DNA of 64,000 nt from assembly GCA_030645365.1 (NCBI GenBank), contig JAUSMB010000081.1, positions 1-64,000 on the forward strand, in the 5' to 3' direction. Positions within the stretch are counted from its first letter, which is position 1. The number at the start of each line of letters is the position of its first letter. A model generated the notes under the pieces. The model did not search any database, was not told where the DNA came from, and saw only the letters and a program-made list of their open reading frames with translations. This document shows positions 26,867-35,029 of the stretch, piece after piece. The position numbers and the translations under genes are program-made. The DNA comes from Rugosibacter sp. (GTDB lineage Bacteria; Pseudomonadota; Gammaproteobacteria; Burkholderiales; Rhodocyclaceae).

Positions 26867-27804
26867 GGGGATATTTTCTCGGCGATGGTTACTTGTGCAG
26901 TAGCTTGCATCGTGATATTGCCTAGCTGATCTTCAATCCAGAGGCTGTATTGACCCTCGCCTGATGGCGCACCGCAGACACGAAAGGCACCCGTGCAAAA
27001 TAAGGGGTTTACCGCACGAAACACAAAGCGTTGAGGCATGCATTGTGGCAGCTCACGACGTAACAAATCCAGCAGCAGGGTGGCTTGTAACGGACCATGC
27101 ACGACCAGGCCAGGGTAGCCTTCCACTTCCGTAGTGTAGGGGTAATCGTAATGAATGCGATGTCCGATGAAGGTTAGCGCAGAATAACGAAACAGCAACA
27201 CCGGATCAGGCACGATCGTGCGCGACCACAGTGCTTCCATGGCAGGAAAAGTCGGCGCTGGTGATACGCCGCGAAGCAAGTGCCCTTGGGGTGCGGTGGC
27301 AGAGGGCTTAATGGTCGGCGCTGCCTGTGCATTCGCCGTCGCGCTGCCAGGGTCCTCCCGATACACAATGTCCTGCGTCTCGACAACGCACACACCCGCT
27401 GCATCGCTGATCTCGTGCTGCAGCTGTAAAAAAACCATCTCGCCGCTGCGCCCCTGTTTCTGGCTCACGCCAAGAATCGTAGAGCGCCGCTCAACCGCCT
27501 GCTCCACATGCAATGGACGCACAAAATCCACCTGCGCTCCGGCAAACATGCGGCGCGGCAAGGGCACGGGCGGCAAAAATCCGCCACGCGGCGGATGACC
27601 GTCTGCGCCCAATTCGGATTGACGCGTCGCGGTTAAAAAATACAGACCATGCCAGAACGGCGGAATCTCGTCACCCGCTTTGGGCGGCGAATCCTGCCTA
27701 TCCAGCATGGCACTGAATAACACCAAGGGCTTGGCGTGCAGCACATCCTGCACGGTTTCGCTACGGCCTGCCCATTGCTTGAGATATTCGATATCAACAG
27801 CCAT
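26863..27804 (-). CDS. ich: MaoC-like hydratase, probable itaconyl-CoA hydratase
   Basis: 313 residues forming a double hot-dog hydratase of the mesaconyl/itaconyl-CoA hydratase type. The N-terminal half has IPPFWHGLYFLTATRQSELG and RMFAGAQVDFVRPLHVEQAV. The C-terminal half has FIGHRIHYDYPYTTEVEGYP and GLVVHGPLQATLLLDLLRRE, the conserved RIHYD...HGPLQA pattern. It would hydrate itaconyl-CoA to citramalyl-CoA, the substrate of the lyase encoded downstream. Repeat copy 6 lies in the linker between the two hot-dog units and encodes GVSPAPTF. Confidence 0.72.
   Translation of the reverse strand: MAVDIEYLKQWAGRSETVQDVLHAKPLVLFSAMLDRQDSPPKAGDEIPPFWHGLYFLTATRQSELGADGHPPRGGFLPPVPLPRRMFAGAQVDFVRPLHVEQAVERRSTILGVSQKQGRSGEMVFLQLQHEISDAAGVCVVETQDIVYREDPGSATANAQAAPTIKPSATAPQGHLLRGVSPAPTFPAMEALWSRTIVPDPVLLFRYSALTFIGHRIHYDYPYTTEVEGYPGLVVHGPLQATLLLDLLRRELPQCMPQRFVFRAVNPLFCTGAFRVCGAPSGEGQYSLWIEDQLGNITMQATAQVTIAEKISP
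27246..27271 (+). repeat. Dispersed 26-bp repeat, copy 6
   Basis: GAAAAGTCGGCGCTGG, then TGAT, then ACGCCG: one mismatch, in the last block. The host gene is on the opposite strand and reads it as VSPAPTF. Confidence 0.85.
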
Positions 27805-27818
27805 CGCTTATTTATCGC

Positions 27819-29027
27819 TCAGCTATCCACGCGCTCGATCACCATGGCCAGTCCTTGGCCAATGCCAATGCACAAGCTCACCACAGCATAGCGTTTCTGG
27901 CGACGAATCAGCTCGCGTGTGGCGGTGAGCGTCAAGCGTGCGCCCGACGCGCCCAGCGGATGCCCCAAGGCAATCGCGCCACCATTCGGATTAATGCGCG
28001 GATCATCAAACGCGATGTTCATGATCTTGAGGCAAGACAACACTTGCGAAGCAAATGCCTCATTGATTTCGATAATATCCATGTCCGCCAGCGTGAGCCC
28101 AGCGCGCGCCAAGGCTTTGGGGATGGCATAGGCCGGCCCCACACCCATGATGCGTGGCTCAACGCCTGCGGCAGCGGACGCGATGATGCGCGCCAAAGGC
28201 TTGACTCCCGCTTTTTCGCCTGCCGCACGGCTACCGATCAACAAGGCCGCCGCGCCATCGTTAATGCCAGAAGCATTGCCAGCCGTGACCACGCCATCAA
28301 CTGCCAGAGGCTTTAATTTTGCCAACGATTCAAGACTGGCTTCCGGACGCGGGTGCTCATCCTGATCCACCATACGTGGCGGAGACTTACGCCCTGTCGG
28401 CACACCCACTGGCGTAATTTCTTCGACAAAAAAACCAGCCGCTCGTGCCGCTTCATATTTGGCTTGCGAGTTCGCGGCAAAAATATCGGCTTCTTCACGC
28501 GAAATGCCAAAATCCCTGGCCACGTTGTCGCCCGTTTCCGGCATGGAATCATTACCGTATTTGGTGATCATTTGCGGATTGGGAAAACGCGTGCCGATGG
28601 TGCTGTCATACATCTTGGTGTCGCGGCTGTAGGCGCTGTCCGCCTTGCCGATCACATACGGCGCGCGGCTCATGCTCTCCACGCCACCGGCCAGATACAG
28701 CTCGCCCTCGCCACAGGTAATCGCCCGCGCGGCATCAACGATAGCGCCCAGGCCACTGGCGCACAGACGGTTCACCGTCTGGCCGGGAACGGTGACAGGA
28801 AAATCCGCCAGCAACAGGGCATTGCGGGCGATGTTGCGCGCATCTTCTCCGGCTTGGGTGACACAGCCGAGCAGTACGTCTTCAATCTGCCCGGGCTGCC
28901 AGGGCGAGCGCGCCACCAGAGTTTTCATCACCCCGGCAACCAGATCATCCGGGCGCACGGGCGCTAGCGCACCGGCATGGCGGCCGAAAGCCGTACGCAG
29001 GCCATCGTAAATATAAGCATCAAGCAT
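27819..29027 (-). CDS. Acetyl-CoA acyltransferase (thiolase, PcaF/PaaE-like)
   Basis: 402 residues. AYIYDGLRTAFGRHAGALA at the start is typical of the 3-oxoadipyl-CoA thiolase branch. The nucleophilic Cys is in NRLCASGLGAIVDAARAI near residue 90, the second His in GGAIALGHPLGASGARLTL, and the second Cys in SLCIGIGQGLAMVIE. It cleaves a 3-oxoacyl-CoA to acetyl-CoA plus a shortened acyl-CoA. It lies 14 bases upstream of the MaoC-like gene on the same strand, so it probably belongs to the same operon. Confidence 0.85.
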   Translation of the reverse strand: MLDAYIYDGLRTAFGRHAGALAPVRPDDLVAGVMKTLVARSPWQPGQIEDVLLGCVTQAGEDARNIARNALLLADFPVTVPGQTVNRLCASGLGAIVDAARAITCGEGELYLAGGVESMSRAPYVIGKADSAYSRDTKMYDSTIGTRFPNPQMITKYGNDSMPETGDNVARDFGISREEADIFAANSQAKYEAARAAGFFVEEITPVGVPTGRKSPPRMVDQDEHPRPEASLESLAKLKPLAVDGVVTAGNASGINDGAAALLIGSRAAGEKAGVKPLARIIASAAAGVEPRIMGVGPAYAIPKALARAGLTLADMDIIEINEAFASQVLSCLKIMNIAFDDPRINPNGGAIALGHPLGASGARLTLTATRELIRRQKRYAVVSLCIGIGQGLAMVIERVDS

Positions 29028-29100
29028 CTATGGCTCCTTGGGCTACTTTGGGTAGTCGGTAGTAATAATTGGTCAGAGGGACAGACTGCAGATCGTTGGC

Positions 29101-30021
29101 TTAGACCGGGTCCCAACTAAAAATATCGGCGGAAACATCGAGTGGCACGAAATTGGAGCGCAACGCGGGCATGCCGTGTTCGGCCACGGTTTTTGGCGTC
29201 CAGCCTTCACTGCGATGAATGCCGCGCACGGGGCGAGGCTGGCTCATCAGGAAAATCTCGTTGCTACGCACGGCAAAAATCTGCCCTGTGACATCCTTGG
29301 CCGCATCAGAGGCCAGATACACCACCACGGGCGCGATTTTCGCGGTTTCCATGGTCTGCAAACGTTTCACGCGGGCTTGTTGCGCGGTAGTTTCGGTGGG
29401 AATAGAACCGATCATGCGGCTCCAGGCAAAGGGCGAAATGCAGTTAGAGCGCGAGTTGTAGCGACGCATATCCAGCGCGATGGATTTGGACAAGGCGGCA
29501 ATCCCGAGCTTGGCCGCGGAATAATTGGACTGACCCAGGTTGCCGATCAAACCAGACGTGGAGGTCATATGCACATACGAGCTGCTTTCCTGGTTGCGGA
29601 AATGCTCGGCTGCCGCGCGGCTCACATAAAAAGCGCCATTCAAATGCACATCAATCACGGCATGCCATTGTTCTTCGGTCATCTTGTGGAACATCACATC
29701 GCGCAAAATGCCGGCATTATTTACCACGCTATCAATGCGCCCGAAGTTATCCAGCGCGCATTCAATAATACGGTGTGCACTGGCCCATGAAGCAACGCTT
29801 TCATAATTGGCGACCGCCTGGCCACCCTTGGCGATGATCTCTTGCACGACGCTCTCGGCTGGCGTCTGGTCGCTTCCCGAACCATCGGTTGCGCCACCCA
29901 GATCATTGACCACCACGCGCGCGCCCTCTGCTGCCATCAACAAGGCAATATCACGGCCAATACCGCGACCCGCACCTGTGACAACCACCACCTTATCCTG
30001 CATCATGCCTTGCTCACTCAT
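29101..30021 (-). CDS. SDR oxidoreductase, 17-beta-HSD4/MFE-2-like
   Basis: 306 residues. TGAGRGIGRDIALLMAAEGA is the NAD(P) site, VVVNDLGGATDGSGSDQTPA is the long insertion typical of the peroxisomal multifunctional enzyme type 2 dehydrogenase domain, and NYSAAKLGIAALSKSIALDM supplies the YxxxK catalytic pair. It probably oxidises a (3R)-3-hydroxyacyl-CoA. Such proteins are common in degradation of branched or cyclic acyl-CoAs. GGAGATAAAAC precedes the ATG. It lies between the lyase-like gene and the thiolase on the same strand. Confidence 0.8.
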   Translation of the reverse strand: MSEQGMMQDKVVVVTGAGRGIGRDIALLMAAEGARVVVNDLGGATDGSGSDQTPAESVVQEIIAKGGQAVANYESVASWASAHRIIECALDNFGRIDSVVNNAGILRDVMFHKMTEEQWHAVIDVHLNGAFYVSRAAAEHFRNQESSSYVHMTSTSGLIGNLGQSNYSAAKLGIAALSKSIALDMRRYNSRSNCISPFAWSRMIGSIPTETTAQQARVKRLQTMETAKIAPVVVYLASDAAKDVTGQIFAVRSNEIFLMSQPRPVRGIHRSEGWTPKTVAEHGMPALRSNFVPLDVSADIFSWDPV

Positions 30022-30105
30022 GTTTTATCTCCTCACTAATCCAATTTAAAAATCGTTGAAAATACTGATTCTTGCGGACGTCAGCCCGAGTTTGCCAACC
30101 CCGGA

Positions 30106-30891
30106 TCAAGTTTGCGGACGCAAGTGCGCACTGGCTTCTTCTTCCATGCGCTGCCAGATTTCTATCGCCATCGGGTTTTGACTTTCTTCCAGAATATGCC
30201 CAACCAATCCCACCGCGCGCGCCATCACACCCAAGCCACGCACGATCTTCCACGGAAAACCAAACTCGCAGCAAATCGCCCCAATGGCACCGGTGGCATT
30301 GATGGGCAGGGATTTACCCGCCGCACGCTCGGCTTCGCGGCCAATCGCCTGCATCAGCGCGACATAACGGCCAGACAGCCCATTTTCAGTGGCCAGTTGA
30401 AATAGCCGGGGGGTACGCGGATCAACCGGCTTATGCAGCGGATGCCCTAGCCCCGGAATAATCGTCCCTGCGGCGCGCATTTTGCTCACCGTCTCTTTGG
30501 CCAGGACTTCCAGATCAACCTCACCTGTGCCCGGGGGCAGGGCCTCGTACAGCATTTTTGCGGCTGTTTCCATGCTGCCGACGAACACCGTGCCCAAACC
30601 ACATAAACCTGCGGCAACCGCCGCTTGCAAGGACTCCGGCGCACCCGCGTAAGTCAAGCGTGCGGCCAGCGCGCTGGGGGTGACACCATGTTCAACCAAA
30701 GTCACGACCAAGGCATTGAACATGACAGACTCTTGCGGCGTAGGCATGCGTGCGGTGAGCTCTAAAAACGCCATATCGCCCAAATTCAGCTTGCCCAGGA
30801 TTTCGCTCGGCAAATCGCGGCCACGCACATTGATTTGATCCGGCGTGCTCCAGGCAATGTCCGAACGTACTGGCTTTTGTTTTCTGCTCAT
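30106..30891 (-). CDS. Citryl-CoA lyase-like protein (short citrate synthase fold)
   Basis: 261 residues, much shorter than citrate synthase (about 430). It resembles the C-terminal citryl-CoA lyase part of ATP-citrate lyase: LPSEILGKLNLGDMAFLELT, GTIIPGLGHPLHKPVDPRTP (with the catalytic His in GLGHP), NATGAIGAICCEFGFPWKIV and VGHILEESQNPMAIEIWQRM. It would cleave or form a carbon-carbon bond in a citryl-CoA-like thioester. Next to an SDR and a thiolase, it may process a 3-hydroxy-3-carboxyalkyl-type CoA ester. The true substrate cannot be read from the sequence. Confidence 0.75.
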   Translation of the reverse strand: MSRKQKPVRSDIAWSTPDQINVRGRDLPSEILGKLNLGDMAFLELTARMPTPQESVMFNALVVTLVEHGVTPSALAARLTYAGAPESLQAAVAAGLCGLGTVFVGSMETAAKMLYEALPPGTGEVDLEVLAKETVSKMRAAGTIIPGLGHPLHKPVDPRTPRLFQLATENGLSGRYVALMQAIGREAERAAGKSLPINATGAIGAICCEFGFPWKIVRGLGVMARAVGLVGHILEESQNPMAIEIWQRMEEEASAHLRPQT

Positions 30892-30939
30892 AGGAACGCA
30901 TCCCCTAATTTATTTTTTAAATCTTTGATGGATTGAAAC

Positions 30940-30960
30940 CAAATCCTTTGCGAGGATTTG
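30940..30960. repeat. 8-bp perfect inverted repeat upstream of the lyase-like gene
   Basis: CAAATCCT, a five-base loop TTGCG, then AGGATTTG, about 50 bases upstream of the ATG at 30891. AT-rich DNA surrounds it. It is suitably placed for an operator or a 5' leader hairpin. Confidence 0.4.
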
Positions 30961-30995
30961 TTGTGTTTTATTTTTAACCCAGCTTTTTCACGAAA

Positions 30996-31031
30996 TTTTG
31001 GGGATAGAGCAACTACACTCCATCCCCAAAA
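30996..31031 (-). terminator. Hairpin between iorB and the lyase-like gene
   Basis: TTTTGGGGAT and ATCCCCAAAA form a perfect 10-bp stem that extends, past one mismatch, by GAG/CTC to an 8-base loop. It lies 64 bases past the iorB stop. The run after the stem on the minus strand is only TTT, so termination may be partial, but it marks a likely transcript boundary between the two operons. Confidence 0.5.
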
Positions 31032-31094
31032 AACCATCCGTGTTAACTATGCCAAGCCACCATCAGCATCTACAAATGCACATGTACAACACAA

Positions 31095-32699
31095 TCAAGC
31101 AGGTTTAATGCGCTGCTCTTCAGCATCCAGAAAAGCGCGCATCACCGGAGCGGAGGCAGCTTCTTTTGCCAGCAGGGCGAGGGCTTTACTGCCCAGCGTA
31201 TCCATGCTGCCACCCGCTTGTACTAAACGTTCGATGCGTGGCAAACCCTCATCCAGGAAAATCCAGAAATCGTTCAAGGCATCGGTGCGCACGCGACCAT
31301 AACCTTTAACGATACGCCCCGCATCCGCTGCCAGCGCACCTAGTTGCGGGCTCTTTTTAAGGTTGGCCACAATCGCAGCTTCCCAGCGTGCTAGCAAGAT
31401 TTGCTCGTGACCATAACGGCGCGAGCTGCGGCGCACGCCTCTAAGCATGGAAATGCCACGCATGGTGGCGTAACCCCAAAAGCCATTGGTATTCATCTGA
31501 ATCGGGAACTTCATGGCATCAAAATCTGACTTGAACATCCGCCCGATTTTTTCAGCCAGGTTAGCAATGGGTTTAGGCAAGCCACCGAGAATCTGCTCCA
31601 TATCGGGCACCAAGTAATCAGTCACGACAAACCGTTGATCGCCTGTCACGCCAAATTCCTGCTTGATACGTTCAAACCGCTCTGGCCGCGTTTTAAGCTG
31701 GGCAACGCGCGCACCATCTTCATAGGTCATCCAGTTGGACAAATGCTGCGCATAGGCTTCCACTAGATTGGCATCAGCACCTGGCTGCTTGGCCATCTTG
31801 GCAACACGTTCCAAAAAGTCTTCGGCATATTGGGTGTCTTGATAATCCATCAGACGGTACAAAGCTTCGGCCAGAATCAAATGCATGCGCGGGCCGTAGG
31901 TCAGTGCGGCATGAGACAGCAAACGATCGTAATCCTTGCGCTGATTCTCGCTCAACCGCCCTTGCCTCTGGCGTGCCAGCTCAGCGCCATCCACCGGGGT
32001 TTGGCCCTCAACCATCATGCGTGGCAAAGTGCCGTCCTTGACGCGGTTATAGCCAATATCAAAAGCTGCGATGCTGGCTTTCACATTCACTTCCGACTCA
32101 CGGATCGCCTCATGAAACGGCTCACGGGGCAAGTCAAACGCGGGGGAGGCAATCGCCGCGCCTAGCAACAAGGCGTTACTCGTCAAAGCGGGCAGGCCAG
32201 CTTCCAATACCAAACGCTGCGCATCCACCACATTGTGACGTCCAGGGGCGAGTTCGGCCACGGCACGGGCGATGATGGAAGAATCGTAAATGCCACCTTC
32301 AGCGGGCATTTTTTCCATCGTGGTCAAATAGCGCGTGCTGTTGCCAATGATGCTGCAAGTGCTCGAAGCAAAGCCGCCAAATACCAGGCGACCTAATTCC
32401 AGCAACTCCTGACCGATGAGCAGATCCACGTCGCCCGGTGTGGCAAACACGGAAGTAATCGGCGTTTTGCCCTGGCCGGGAATGGCTTCGCAGTAGTAAG
32501 TCACTGTGCCCGCACGTTGCGAGAGGCCTAGTAACCCAATGCTGGTCGCGCGCCAGCCTGCGTTCAGTAGGCCATGCACGAGCCAATCGCTCAATACGCC
32601 TCCGCCTTGGCCACCGACCGTGCCAATAAGAATGCGCTTGGCGCGAGGACGGTCTGCTGAGATGGTTCCGGTTGATACAGTCGTCGTTGTGGTATTCAT
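31095..32699 (-). CDS. iorB: 2-oxoacid:acceptor oxidoreductase, IorB-like subunit
   Basis: 534 residues. The N-terminal 200 residues are the POR gamma domain (ILIGTVGGQGGGVLSDWLVH, TSIGLLGLSQRAGTVTYYCE, MEKMPAEGGIYDSSII). The remaining 330 residues form the extra C-terminal domain (DUF6537-type) found in long IorB proteins of proteobacteria. With IorA it oxidises an aryl- or branched 2-oxoacid to the acyl-CoA, passing electrons to ferredoxin. The iorA stop is one base upstream of its start, so they are co-translated. A partner for the second IorA at 56885 is missing, so this subunit may serve both. Confidence 0.85.
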   Translation of the reverse strand: MNTTTTTVSTGTISADRPRAKRILIGTVGGQGGGVLSDWLVHGLLNAGWRATSIGLLGLSQRAGTVTYYCEAIPGQGKTPITSVFATPGDVDLLIGQELLELGRLVFGGFASSTCSIIGNSTRYLTTMEKMPAEGGIYDSSIIARAVAELAPGRHNVVDAQRLVLEAGLPALTSNALLLGAAIASPAFDLPREPFHEAIRESEVNVKASIAAFDIGYNRVKDGTLPRMMVEGQTPVDGAELARQRQGRLSENQRKDYDRLLSHAALTYGPRMHLILAEALYRLMDYQDTQYAEDFLERVAKMAKQPGADANLVEAYAQHLSNWMTYEDGARVAQLKTRPERFERIKQEFGVTGDQRFVVTDYLVPDMEQILGGLPKPIANLAEKIGRMFKSDFDAMKFPIQMNTNGFWGYATMRGISMLRGVRRSSRRYGHEQILLARWEAAIVANLKKSPQLGALAADAGRIVKGYGRVRTDALNDFWIFLDEGLPRIERLVQAGGSMDTLGSKALALLAKEAASAPVMRAFLDAEEQRIKPA

Positions 32700-32700
32700 A

Positions 32701-34866
32701 TTAGGCGGCTTCCTTGCTGGTTACGGGCGTACGGACGGCGGGACGGCCGACTATGAGACGAGAAACGCTGGCCTTGATTTTTTCCAGCCAGTTGGCGTTT
32801 TCAATTTTGGTGACTTTAAAGAACGAAGGACATAACTGTGCTGCGGTAGTGACTTCACCGCACACCCCACAACCCACGCAGGTCGTGTCAATGGCGGCAA
32901 TCGGCGCCGTACGCAAGCTGTTCGGGCCTTCTTTCAATGTCAAGGAGGGGCAACCGTTAAAGCGGATACACGCATGGTCGCCCACGCAAACTTCTGCATC
33001 CACGCCCAAACGATCAATCTCCACCCGTTCGCCCGCTTTAATGGCTTTTTCACGCTCGGGCTTGACGCGGCGTTGCTTTTGCAGCTGACATTCGGCTTCA
33101 GAAATTAGCACGCGCACCTTGGGGATCTTGGTGTCGCGCCGATAGCGCGTCATGATTTCATTGAACGCCTTGAAGTCATACGGATTGACCCGTTCGACGT
33201 CTTTCACCCCCATACCGCGGAAGGTTTTCTCGATGCTCATATCAGAACCTACGTCTTCCCCCGTCATCAATTTGCCGACGTTGGGGTTTTCATGCGCGCC
33301 GGTCATGGCAGTCCATTTGTTGTCCGCCACGATGTAGATCGCATCTTGCCTGTTGTAGATGGCGTTAGCAGCTGAAGTATTAAATGCGCTGTGCCACAGC
33401 GTACCATCACCTACTACGGATACGTTTTGCTGTTTGGACAAAGCCGAAATACCTGCCGCTGCGGCCAAACCACCGCCCATGCCCATGTTGGAATCGGCCA
33501 TGCCAAATGGTGCGTAAGCGGCCATGCCGTAACAGCCCACATCGCCACCATGCCACTCTTTTTGCCCGGTTTTGTATTCCTCGATCTTCATGTTGGCAAA
33601 AATCGGCCGTTCAGGGCAGCCTGTACAGAAGGTCGGAATCCGTGGCGGCACAGGTGCGGGAAAGAGGCTTACCGCCTGGCTCTTACGCGCCAGCACTTCG
33701 CCCAGGGTTGCGGTCGGGCTTAAGGCCAGTTCAGGCATGGCTTCGGCAATGAACCTGGCCAAGGGCTGAGCTACGCGATCGGGCAGCAATTCGCCATATT
33801 TCGGGATAATGTCATGGCCATAAAATCGGGTCGTAATGCCGCGTTTTTGCATCAACGTGCGCATCTGCATTTCCAGCAACTCGGGCTGACCTTCTTCAAC
33901 CAGCAGCACATGGCTTTTGTCTTTGATGAAGTTGGCAATTTGATCGTCATTCAGCGGATGAATGACGTTAAGTTGCAGGAGTTGCAGGCGTGAATCCATA
34001 TCGCCATACTCGTCCGCCAAGCCCAGCAGGCTTAACAAACGCATGGTGGTGTTAAAGGTTGTGCCGTGGGTGATGATGCCCACCTTGGCGCCTTCGTGAC
34101 CAAAGTATTCGTTGAGCTTTCGTTCAACTACCAGACGTGCAGCGGTCGGCAGGCGGCTCTCAAAGCGCGCGGACTCCTGGTTATACGAGTTGGGCGGAAA
34201 CGGGAAAGTGGCCGGGTTGCGTTTGAAATCAACGGCCTTGTCGTTGGTATTGATCTTGGCCATGACGTTGTCGCCCACCGTCACCCGTGCGTTGCAGTGT
34301 GACAATTGCGGACGCACCAGCACGGCGACAACGGACTGGCTATCGCGCGAAATATCCATGCCCTCTTTGACCATGCGATGCAGCACTTGCGAGTCACCGC
34401 GCGAATCAATCACGATAATGCCGGATTTAACGCCCCAGGCCAGCGTACGCTGCAGCACCGAGGTACTCGATCCGCCATAATCTTCACCGACAACAATCAT
34501 GGCGCCATCCTGAACGCCAATCTGCGAGACGTGATCGACCACGTCCTGACCCACGCCATTGCCCAGCACTTTCCATGTCACGGCGCCCCGCACGGGGCCA
34601 TAAACCGAAGTGGTCAGCAAGGCGGCGGCGGCCATTTCATTGCTGGAGGTTTCAAAAAAGATGCCGTATTTTTTAAGCACTGTCTCGTAGGCGTCAGCCG
34701 CTGCATCCATAACGTTGGCCACCGGCGAGCCGGGATAACCGCCGATATAGCTGATGCCGGATTCAAGCAGCGCTTTTAACACCACCAGCGCGCCATCGCC
34801 ATATAGTGTGTCGCCGTGTTTTCCTTCCAGCTCGGCAATTTGTTCGGACGCATAAGAATGTGCCAT
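32701..34866 (-). CDS. iorA: 2-oxoacid:ferredoxin oxidoreductase, IorA-like subunit
   Basis: 721 residues from the ATG at 34866, which follows GAGGAGCAACAAA. A longer TTG start has no such site. The N-terminal pyrimidine-binding domain contains SYIGGYPGSPVANVMDAAAD and FETSSNEMAAAALLTTSVYG. The TPP domain has TFCTGCPERPIFANM, GDVGCYGMAAYAPFG, and the metal-binding VVGDGTLWHSAFNTSAANAI. The C-terminal ferredoxin part has VCVGDHACIRFNGCPSL and CVGCGVCGEVTTAAQLCPSF, giving cysteines for iron-sulfur clusters. It forms the catalytic subunit with IorB. A close paralogue lies at 56885-59032. Confidence 0.87.
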   Translation of the reverse strand: MAHSYASEQIAELEGKHGDTLYGDGALVVLKALLESGISYIGGYPGSPVANVMDAAADAYETVLKKYGIFFETSSNEMAAAALLTTSVYGPVRGAVTWKVLGNGVGQDVVDHVSQIGVQDGAMIVVGEDYGGSSTSVLQRTLAWGVKSGIIVIDSRGDSQVLHRMVKEGMDISRDSQSVVAVLVRPQLSHCNARVTVGDNVMAKINTNDKAVDFKRNPATFPFPPNSYNQESARFESRLPTAARLVVERKLNEYFGHEGAKVGIITHGTTFNTTMRLLSLLGLADEYGDMDSRLQLLQLNVIHPLNDDQIANFIKDKSHVLLVEEGQPELLEMQMRTLMQKRGITTRFYGHDIIPKYGELLPDRVAQPLARFIAEAMPELALSPTATLGEVLARKSQAVSLFPAPVPPRIPTFCTGCPERPIFANMKIEEYKTGQKEWHGGDVGCYGMAAYAPFGMADSNMGMGGGLAAAAGISALSKQQNVSVVGDGTLWHSAFNTSAANAIYNRQDAIYIVADNKWTAMTGAHENPNVGKLMTGEDVGSDMSIEKTFRGMGVKDVERVNPYDFKAFNEIMTRYRRDTKIPKVRVLISEAECQLQKQRRVKPEREKAIKAGERVEIDRLGVDAEVCVGDHACIRFNGCPSLTLKEGPNSLRTAPIAAIDTTCVGCGVCGEVTTAAQLCPSFFKVTKIENANWLEKIKASVSRLIVGRPAVRTPVTSKEAA

Positions 34867-34996
34867 TTTGTTGCTCCTCAAATATTAAATTAATTATCGT
34901 CGTACTTCGTTTTCTTGCTTTGATTCTTTCTCATTGCAACTCGCTCCACAAAAAGAATAATGCGCTTGCTTCAGCACTGACTACTTTAACAAGGAT

Positions 34997-35022
34997 CGCC
35001 GTCTTGCCAGCGCCGACTTTCA
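34997..35022 (-). repeat. Dispersed 26-bp repeat, copy 7 (intergenic)
   Basis: Minus strand: TGAAAGTCGGCGCTGG, then CAAG, then ACGGCG. It starts seven bases beyond the stop codon of the crotonase at 35030 and lies between that gene and iorA. Confidence 0.85.
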
Positions 35023-35029
35023 TGTGAAT

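Noticed and set aside
27311-27330. Second GTCGGCGCTG in the MaoC-like gene
   Set aside because: A 10-base match without the flanking A-run or the ACGGCG block; not distinguishable from chance.
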